In this document: one piece after another, positions 33,641 through 39,041 of the stretch
How positions within the stretch are numbered: position 1 is the stretch's first letter
How the letters are laid out: each line of letters begins with the position of its first letter
DNA from: an uncultured Lachnospiraceae bacterium
Lineage (GTDB): Bacteria > Bacillota > Clostridia > Lachnospirales > Lachnospiraceae
Assembly (NCBI GenBank): GCA_910583895.1
Contig: CAJTYJ010000038.1
Location: 1-39,041 of the forward strand
Reading direction: 5' to 3'
DNA length: 39,041 nucleotides
Translations under genes and position numbers: made by a program
Notes under the pieces: model-generated
The model's input: only the letters and a program-made list of their open reading frames with translations
What the model was told of the DNA's origin: nothing
The model's database searches: none

Positions 33641-33940
33641 CTACTGGCACACGGCCTCCACTTTCAGAGGATGCCCCTCTTCCCTCGCCCACCGGACTGC
33701 CTCCGCGGCCTTGGTGCAGGCGATGTCTTTTGGATAAACCCCTGCCACCGCATAACTGCTCTTATGAATGCTCAGCATCAGCGCGGTCGCTGCGGATTCC
33801 TCTTTGTCAAAGATCTGCATCAGGACATTGACCACAAAGTCCATGGGGGTAAAATCATCATTATAGATCAGTACCTGGTACTGCCTTGGGACTTTGATCT
33901 TGCTCCGCGTCTGTTCCTTTACATTTCCTTTTATCGCCAT
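33641..33940 (-). CDS. clpS: ATP-dependent Clp protease adaptor ClpS
   Basis: This 99-residue adaptor delivers N-degron proteins to ClpA. The binding pocket segments YNDDFTPMDFVVNVL and the later A-T-A-L-M-L-S-I-H helix are present, as is the closing EGHPLKVEAV. The unstructured first 20 residues are typical. GGAGGAG precedes the ATG. A TACAAT -10 candidate lies at 33970-33975 on the minus strand, so the clpS-clpA pair probably has its own promoter in the 97-base gap after the helicase gene. Confidence 0.95.
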   Translation of the reverse strand: MAIKGNVKEQTRSKIKVPRQYQVLIYNDDFTPMDFVVNVLMQIFDKEESAATALMLSIHKSSYAVAGVYPKDIACTKAAEAVRWAREEGHPLKVEAVCQ

Positions 33941-34037
33941 AACGCTCCTCCACGTTTCTCTTTCTCTCTATTGTATCCTTTTACGCCTGTCTCTTTGCAT
34001 GAATCCTGCAAATGAGAATCAATTGCTCTGTGTCCGT

Positions 34038-35972
34038 CTAATGCCTGTGATAACAACCATCGCATACCTGGAAGGGCGACCCCAGAGGAAGCAGCTTTCC
34101 GCAGTATCTGCATCTTGCGATGTAATTATGCTTTCCTTTGGTCAGATAACGCATGATCGTATTCTCAGTCTTTTCCCGTTCTTTTTCCAGCCATTCTTCG
34201 TCGATGACCTTCTGCATCCGGTGGGAAAACTGGTAATACAGGTCCAGCTGCTTGTAGTAAGTCTCATACTGAAGGATACCCCGGCTTTTATCCCGGCGCA
34301 GTACCGGCTTTTCTAAGGACACATCTGCCGTATAAGTTTTGCAGTACAAAAGCCACAGGGCCACCACCCACCGGTCCTTGATATCAATGGGGCAGGTAAT
34401 CATCCGGTACAGTATATGTTTGTTGCCAAACCCGTCAATCATCTCCTTTTGACGCTTGGCCTGCTCGTACAGATACAAGGCTTCATCAATATTTTCCTTG
34501 ACAAAGGGACTGGTCGGCGTCACATCATGCCAGATCTTCAAAAGCTCGTCCATGGGCGCCTCGATATCCAGAAGAATCTGCGGAAACCCTAAGTTTACCT
34601 GACTTACCGGTTCCTCCTCTGCCTCATACCGCTCCCGGACATAGGCAAGCGCTTCTGGGCCCATAGCATTTACATATCCTGTGTCGTAGATGCCATAACG
34701 TCCCGCCCGGCCGGCGATCTGCTTGATCTCCGATACCAGAAGCGGACGTCTGCTGACCCCGTCGTATTTTTCCCACTGTAAAAAAACAATCCTTTTTACC
34801 GGCAGGTTCAGACCCATGCCAATGGCATCCGTGGCAACCACCACTTTTGTCCTTCCGCTGTTGAACAGATGCATCTGCCGGCGGCGGATCTCCGGGGGCA
34901 GGCTGCCGTAGATGACACTGGCATTGATCTTCTGTTCTTCCAGTCTGCCTGCCACATCCAGAACCGATTTTTTGGAAAATACAATCAGAGCATCTCCTTT
35001 TTGTACATCATCCGGAAACACAAATGGTCTCTTCTCACAGACCAGCTTCGTCTTCCGCTCGTAGCGCTCCAGCTCGTAGTCGTCCCCGCAGAGTTCAATC
35101 AGATGGATGATGGCCTTCTCAGCCGCAGGACTCATGCAGATATGGATCTCCCCGGCCCGAAGCCCCAGGATCGCCTTGGTCCAGGAGTGTCCCCGGTCCG
35201 GGTCTGTGACCATCTGCGCCTCATCAATGACCGCAATATCATAGTTCTCATCAAAGTCCGCCATCTCAATGGTCGACGCCGTAACCCTGCTTGCCTCTTC
35301 CTCGATGCATTCTTGTCCGGTACGCATGGTGCAGGGCACCTGGTATTTGTTCATCTGCTCGTAGACTTCCAAAGCCAGCAGACGAAGAGGTCCCAGATAT
35401 ACGCCCTGCCTGGCCAGCTTCAGCCGTTCTAAGGAGCGGAAGGTCTTGCCGCTGTTGGTAGGACCGATATGCAGGATAAAATGCCGCTGCATCTGCCGCA
35501 CCTCCGCAAATTCCATCTCCGGACGCATGGGAACCAATTCCAGAATCTTATCCTTTACCTTGTGCTGACGATACCTGGGATACAGCGTAAAAAGAGTCTC
35601 CTGACAGATCTTCCCCGGCAGAGCCCGCCGCATATACGCTATAAATTCTCCGTCAATCCCTTCCTTTTGCTCCTCCAAAAGCATACCCAGATCCAGCTGC
35701 ACCAGCTTGGGAAAAAACTCCTCCCGCATCTGCCTAAGAAGCGGCTCCCGGTTCCTGCGGATGGCAAAGCCGCACAGATTCTTGATCTGCCGGTGCAGTT
35801 CCTCCAGATTCCGTATATTGACCCGGGAAGGCTTTGCACTGCGCAGAGCCCTGGAAAGGGACTCTGCTTTCCGGTCCATCCCGGTGTATTTGGGCGGTTT
35901 GCAAGGTTTCTTTTTTCCCTCCTGCTCGTATTGTTCTATATAAAACTGTATGAGTTTCTTTTTGTTAATCAT
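34038..35972 (-). CDS. SUV3-like DExH RNA helicase with C-terminal zinc finger
   Basis: The 644 residues begin with about 160 of helical, charged sequence. The helicase core follows: Walker A HIGPTNSGKT, motif II AVIDEAQM, motif III-like ICMSPAAEK, motif IV IVFSKKS, motif V VVATDAIGMGLN and motif VI QIAGRAGRYG. This set and spacing match SUV3, the mitochondrial degradosome helicase, and its bacterial relatives. The SUV3-like C-terminal segment follows, and the last 30 residues form a CxxC-x12-CxxC zinc finger (CRYCGK and CDGC). Its ATG overlaps the stop of the Fe-S protein gene. A role in RNA turnover is inferred from the family. Confidence 0.88.
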   Translation of the reverse strand: MINKKKLIQFYIEQYEQEGKKKPCKPPKYTGMDRKAESLSRALRSAKPSRVNIRNLEELHRQIKNLCGFAIRRNREPLLRQMREEFFPKLVQLDLGMLLEEQKEGIDGEFIAYMRRALPGKICQETLFTLYPRYRQHKVKDKILELVPMRPEMEFAEVRQMQRHFILHIGPTNSGKTFRSLERLKLARQGVYLGPLRLLALEVYEQMNKYQVPCTMRTGQECIEEEASRVTASTIEMADFDENYDIAVIDEAQMVTDPDRGHSWTKAILGLRAGEIHICMSPAAEKAIIHLIELCGDDYELERYERKTKLVCEKRPFVFPDDVQKGDALIVFSKKSVLDVAGRLEEQKINASVIYGSLPPEIRRRQMHLFNSGRTKVVVATDAIGMGLNLPVKRIVFLQWEKYDGVSRRPLLVSEIKQIAGRAGRYGIYDTGYVNAMGPEALAYVRERYEAEEEPVSQVNLGFPQILLDIEAPMDELLKIWHDVTPTSPFVKENIDEALYLYEQAKRQKEMIDGFGNKHILYRMITCPIDIKDRWVVALWLLYCKTYTADVSLEKPVLRRDKSRGILQYETYYKQLDLYYQFSHRMQKVIDEEWLEKEREKTENTIMRYLTKGKHNYIARCRYCGKLLPLGSPFQVCDGCYHRH

Positions 35973-37279
35973 CTTTCTTTTTCTTTCTTTTTCTGCATCG
36001 CCAGCAGCCGGTCCAGATACACGGACTGAAACTGCCTGCTGGCCAGCGCCTGCTTCAGAGGAGGAAGCTTTAAGATGGTCCCGAATACGGCTGCCATGGC
36101 CCGATGATTGGCAAAAGCCTGGTTGTCAAAGATCAGATTCTGCAGCGTCCCTTTCTCAATCGCCTGCAGGACAAACCGGTGAGTACTGTTAACCGGAGTG
36201 ATCACCTGCACCGGACGGCGTTTCAGACGGATGGCTTTCGTGGGACAGTTTCTTGCACAGACACCGCAGCCAAGGCAGATCTCTGTATCAATCTTCGGGC
36301 GCTTCTTTTTCTTGTTCCCCTCTGGCTGTTCCTTATCTTCCTTGATGGCAATGGCCAGGACCGGGCATACCTTCGCACATTTGCCGCAGCCGATGCATGC
36401 ATCAAAAGACACTTCCGGAAGGAAATTTGTCGTTGCCACCGGCTGCATGGGGCTAAAATGCCTTGCCGCCTGCAATGCCTCGCAGCAGCAGCCGCAGCAG
36501 TTGCAGATAAAGGCCGGGTGTTCCCTCACGTTTTCTCCGATCTGCACCAGATTGCTCGCATAGGAGAGTTCCAGAACTTCTTTTGCTTCCTCTTTGGAAA
36601 TCAGCCTTGCATACGCTCCATGCTCTGCCAGAGAACGGGCCACATTGCCAAAGGTCAGACACACCTCCCAGGGCGCGTCGATCTCGCAGGGATGGCCGGC
36701 GTGGTACATCTTGTGCCGGCAGTAACAGGTTCCCAGGCCGATATAGTCCGCCTCTTCCACGATATGGGTAGCCCGCTCATAATCCAGAATATGGTTGGTC
36801 TTATCATTCATCAGGACCGGCTCCTGCACAAACACCCTGCCAAGCCTGGTTTCTGTGGCAAAGAACAGATCCTTGACGAAATCTTCTTCCACATTCATAT
36901 ATTGATAATACAGCTCACTTAGATATTTCTGATCGATATCTCCCCTTGTGCGCATCAGTGCAAACTCAATAAAGCCCGCCATGGGAGGCGGCATGACAAA
37001 CTGACGTTCTCCATGATAGGTTGCATCCACCAGCAGCGCTTTCTCACAGAGATGGTCTAAAAGTTTCTCCGCCTTCGCCTCCGTGGTGCCCCAGACTCTT
37101 GCCGCCCGCTTCAGGGTAAAGGGCCGCACCGGAAGTTTTGCCACCCACTTTGCCTCTTTCTCGGTATACAATACCTGCAGGATCTTGTACAGCGTGTCAG
37201 AAGGCGGCGCTCCCTGGGTAAACCAGTTGATCCGCTCCTCCAGATTTTTGTAGGCATCCCGGGTTGTCAGATGTCCCAT
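35969..37279 (-). CDS. 4Fe-4S protein with N-terminal winged-helix-like region
   Basis: In this 436-residue protein, the first 100 residues resemble a winged helix (RPFTLKRAARVWGTTEAKAEKLLDHLCEK). A middle cysteine group comprises TCYCRHKMYHAGHPC and the cluster CNCCGCCC. Two classical ferredoxin motifs follow, CIGCGKCAKVCP and CLGCGVCARNCP, separated by a lysine-rich insert of about 30 residues. It could be a regulatory or electron-carrying protein. Proteins of this layout are common in anaerobes and usually annotated only as 4Fe-4S dicluster proteins. It is coupled to the helicase gene (ATGA overlap) and follows the oxidoreductase gene by 19 bases. Confidence 0.85.
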   Translation of the reverse strand: MGHLTTRDAYKNLEERINWFTQGAPPSDTLYKILQVLYTEKEAKWVAKLPVRPFTLKRAARVWGTTEAKAEKLLDHLCEKALLVDATYHGERQFVMPPPMAGFIEFALMRTRGDIDQKYLSELYYQYMNVEEDFVKDLFFATETRLGRVFVQEPVLMNDKTNHILDYERATHIVEEADYIGLGTCYCRHKMYHAGHPCEIDAPWEVCLTFGNVARSLAEHGAYARLISKEEAKEVLELSYASNLVQIGENVREHPAFICNCCGCCCEALQAARHFSPMQPVATTNFLPEVSFDACIGCGKCAKVCPVLAIAIKEDKEQPEGNKKKKRPKIDTEICLGCGVCARNCPTKAIRLKRRPVQVITPVNSTHRFVLQAIEKGTLQNLIFDNQAFANHRAMAAVFGTILKLPPLKQALASRQFQSVYLDRLLAMQKKKEKER

Positions 37280-37298
37280 GATTTTATCCTTCTTTCTT

Positions 37299-38333
37299 TC
37301 AAAATACTTTCACAGCCTGTCCGGTTCTGGAAGAGTGAACTGCAGCCAGCACCGCTTCCATGGCATACATAGCATCCTCCCCGGTGACCGCCGGCTTTCG
37401 GCCCTGCACCAGACAGTCCACGAATTCATCTATCACGCCGGAGGCTGTCTGACAGTCATTGGTCTGAATCCGATCCAGATCAAAGGAGATAACCTCTCCT
37501 TGTTTGAAAATCTGAATCGACGCATTGGGACTGTCATAAATGCGCATGATCCCTTTGGTTCCGTAAAGAATGGTGGAATTATCCTCCTGGCCATAAAAGG
37601 TCCAGCTGGCTGTCATCGTCCCGACAGCCCCTCCCTCTAAAGTATAAATGCAGATTGCATGATCGTCCACCCCAATCTTTTGGCCGTCCCCATCCTTTTT
37701 GTCCAACGTAGTCAGTTTTGCAGTCACTTCTTTGATTCTCTGGCCGGTCAGAAACTGAATCAGATCGGTTTTATGGACCCCCAGATCTCCCATCGCACCC
37801 ATGCCGGCAGCCTTCGGGTCAAAAAACCACAGATCTTTTCCCTCCCGATTGATACTCCAGGTCTCCGGCCCCTGATGTCCAAAAGTGGTCCGGAAGCTTA
37901 GGATCTCCCCAATCACACCTTCCATCAGCAGTGCTCTGGCTTTCCTGTGCGCTTTTGCAAACCTCTGATTATGCGCAATCATCAGGCAGCATCCGCTCTC
38001 TTTTGCAGCCTGCACCATCGCCCTGCATTCTTCTGCGGTAACCGCCATCGGCTTCTCACATAACACGTGCTTTTGCGCTTTCAGCGCAGCGATGGTGATC
38101 TCTGCATGCAGATGATTGGCCGTACAGACGCTGACCGCGTCGATTTCCGGATCCGCCAGCAACGCTTCAACATCCGGATATACGGTTCCGCCGTGCTGAT
38201 TAGCCAGCTCTTCTGCCCGATTCCGGCTCCGGTCATAGTATCCCAAAATCTGCACATGCCCATTCGCCAGATATTCCGGAATGTGCCTGACCTGCGCAAT
38301 CTTTCCGCAGCCAATCATTCCTACCTTGATCAT
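37299..38333 (-). CDS. Gfo/Idh/MocA-family NAD(P)-dependent oxidoreductase
   Basis: The 344 residues have an N-terminal Rossmann motif MIGCGKIAQ, the family signature CEKPMAV near residue 95 and the catalytic region MGAMGDLGVHKTDL, in which the conserved lysine/histidine pair act on a sugar hydroxyl. The C-terminal beta-sheet domain is complete. Substrates in the family are cyclic polyols and sugars; the exact one is not readable. ATG 38333 is chosen because AGGAGGGG precedes it. An ATG at 38411 would begin inside the gene remnant upstream. Transcription probably starts at 38573-38601. Confidence 0.9.
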   Translation of the reverse strand: MIKVGMIGCGKIAQVRHIPEYLANGHVQILGYYDRSRNRAEELANQHGGTVYPDVEALLADPEIDAVSVCTANHLHAEITIAALKAQKHVLCEKPMAVTAEECRAMVQAAKESGCCLMIAHNQRFAKAHRKARALLMEGVIGEILSFRTTFGHQGPETWSINREGKDLWFFDPKAAGMGAMGDLGVHKTDLIQFLTGQRIKEVTAKLTTLDKKDGDGQKIGVDDHAICIYTLEGGAVGTMTASWTFYGQEDNSTILYGTKGIMRIYDSPNASIQIFKQGEVISFDLDRIQTNDCQTASGVIDEFVDCLVQGRKPAVTGEDAMYAMEAVLAAVHSSRTGQAVKVF

Positions 38334-38383
38334 CCAAATTCCCCTCCTGCTTTTTATCCGTTGAATCTTGGGCACTTTGTAAG

Positions 38384-38518
38384 TTACATATCCGTGCCAA
38401 ATTCTCTCCATGTTTCATCCGTCTTCACCCTTGGTATGTCATGCAGACTTTGCAATAACGGATACAAAGTTGATTTACCTGCCCCATTGACTCCTGCTGC
38501 TAACGAATATTTTTTCAT
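38384..38518 (-). pseudogene. N-terminal remnant of a zeta-toxin-like P-loop protein
   Basis: An open frame of 44 codons begins at ATG 38518 (MKKYSLAAG) and carries a clear Walker A, GVNGAGKST, followed by LYPLLQSLHDIPRVKTDETWREFG. Zeta-toxin/UDP-GlcNAc-kinase-like ATPases start in just this way, with the TDE motif about 20 residues after the P-loop, but run to about 200 residues. Here the frame stops after WREFGTDM. The gene is therefore cut off at its first 20 percent. The remnant sits directly behind an intact promoter and may still be translated. Confidence 0.65.
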
Positions 38519-38572
38519 ACTTTTTCACATCACATATAACAGCTACTCCATAGTTCACATTGCATTAAATTT

Positions 38573-38601
38573 ATTATACTCCTAATCTCCTGAAAAGTTA
38601 A
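38573..38601 (-). promoter_or_regulatory. Promoter driving the toxin remnant and downstream oxidoreductase operon
   Basis: On the minus strand TTAACT (38601-38596) and a perfect TATAAT (38578-38573) are 17 bases apart. The -35 abuts the terminator of the preceding unit. Confidence 0.6.
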
Positions 38602-38602
38602 G

Positions 38603-38631
38603 ATAAAAACTCCGCAGGAAAACCTGCGGAG
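38603..38631 (-). terminator. Terminator downstream of the FtsX-type permease gene
   Basis: On the minus strand a perfect 9-bp stem CTCCGCAGG/CCTGCGGAG (38631-38623 with 38618-38610) with a TTTT loop is followed by TTTTTAT (38609-38603). Confidence 0.85.
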
Positions 38632-38658
38632 CCCATACTTGTGTATTTCATGCTCTGC

Positions 38659-38718
38659 CCATTGCAGTCCCAGTGCCTTCTCCCGGCGAAGTCCGGAATG
38701 CAAGCAAATCATAATCAC
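38659..38718 (-). pseudogene. Short tyrosine-recombinase (integrase) remnant
   Basis: The 20 codons read CLHSGLRREKALGLQW after a few hydrophobic residues. This matches the first catalytic-arginine motif (TGLRREEALGLxW) of clostridial tyrosine recombinases. Nothing recognisable as integrase flanks it: the permease stop is six bases upstream, and a terminator lies within the continuing frame. The match is short, so chance cannot be excluded. Confidence 0.45.
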
Positions 38719-38723
38719 TCTAT

Positions 38724-39041
38724 TTATTCTGTTCTCAATCGCTCAACAATGCTCTGCTTTTCCAAATTCCTGAAACAGAAGAACGGGATCAGCACCGCAA
38801 AAACCAGGAGGATAGGGGTACAAATCACCAGCGGCATCAGGGTAAAATGAAAAGTGCTGAACTCATTGGCTGTCATGGCACGAACACCGATCCCAACGGC
38901 CAGGGCGCTGACAAGATAAGAAACGATCAGCGTAATCACTGCGTAATCCAGCCCCTCACAAATCAGCATCTTGCGCAGCTGGCGCCTGGTCATGCCCACG
39001 GACTGAATCATGGCAAACTCTTTTTTGCGGGAAACAATGGC
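38724..39041 (-). CDS. FtsX-type ABC permease, C-terminal part (runs off the window)
   Basis: The frame is open to the window edge and gives the last 105 residues. They include RKKEFAMIQSVGMTRRQLRKML, two or three membrane spans and the tail EKQSIVERLRTE. They align with the C-terminus of the permease at 16704-19250 (REFAMLQSIGMTRKQL to EKQSVVERLRQE), so the two are paralogues of the same FtsX class. The start and the expected ATPase partner lie outside. The stop is followed by the terminator at 38603-38631. Confidence 0.85.
   Translation of the reverse strand, partial: AIVSRKKEFAMIQSVGMTRRQLRKMLICEGLDYAVITLIVSYLVSALAVGIGVRAMTANEFSTFHFTLMPLVICTPILLVFAVLIPFFCFRNLEKQSIVERLRTE

Overview
The window looks like chromosomal DNA of a Lachnospiraceae-type bacterium (Firmicutes, Clostridia). 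It has moderate G+C, AGGAGG-type ribosome binding sites, occasional GTG/TTG starts and lipoproteins with Gram-positive lipoboxes. Typical families are present: PadR/HAAS/DUF4097/PspC envelope operon, lantibiotic-immunity-type ABC cassette, ClpA/ClpS, SUV3-like helicase and DUF3786. These assignments come from reading the protein sequences; no database search was run.

Left part (1-4762): a D-lactate dehydrogenase (+), a RidA deaminase (-), an IbrA/IbrB-like PP-loop plus ParB/Srx pair (-), and a transglutaminase-fold lipoprotein (+).

Envelope-defence block (4749-19250): a three-gene ABC exporter (-) stands divergent to an OmpR-type two-component system (TCS, +). It is followed by a VanZ-like protein (-) and a PadR-HAAS-DUF4097-PspC operon (+) whose promoter carries a perfect palindrome over the -10. 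Next comes a PurF-like protein that has lost its N-terminal glutaminase cysteine, then a second TCS, a strong terminator hairpin overlapping a probable promoter, and a MacB-like ATPase/FtsX permease pair.

Central locus (19270-30295), the most unusual part: a tight minus-strand operon runs lipoprotein - propeller/solute-binding protein 1 - propeller/solute-binding protein 2 - MalF-like permease - MalG-like permease - membrane-fusion protein with a 7 x 21-bp repeat. It is divergent from a third TCS. The shared intergenic region carries tandem 11-bp-period boxes in both orientations, each ending exactly 7 bp upstream of a -10 element. This strongly suggests that the response regulator switches on both itself and the operon. 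No ATPase for the importer is encoded nearby.

Right part (30299-39041): housekeeping genes on the minus strand. They are a Gfo/Idh/MocA oxidoreductase, a 4Fe-4S protein, a SUV3-like helicase, ClpS, ClpA, tRNA-Val(GAC), acylphosphatase and a DUF3786 protein. Between 38384 and 38720 are small gene remnants: the first 44 residues of a zeta-toxin-like P-loop protein, and an arginine-motif fragment of a tyrosine recombinase. These look like the scar of a lost mobile element. The window ends inside a second FtsX-type permease.
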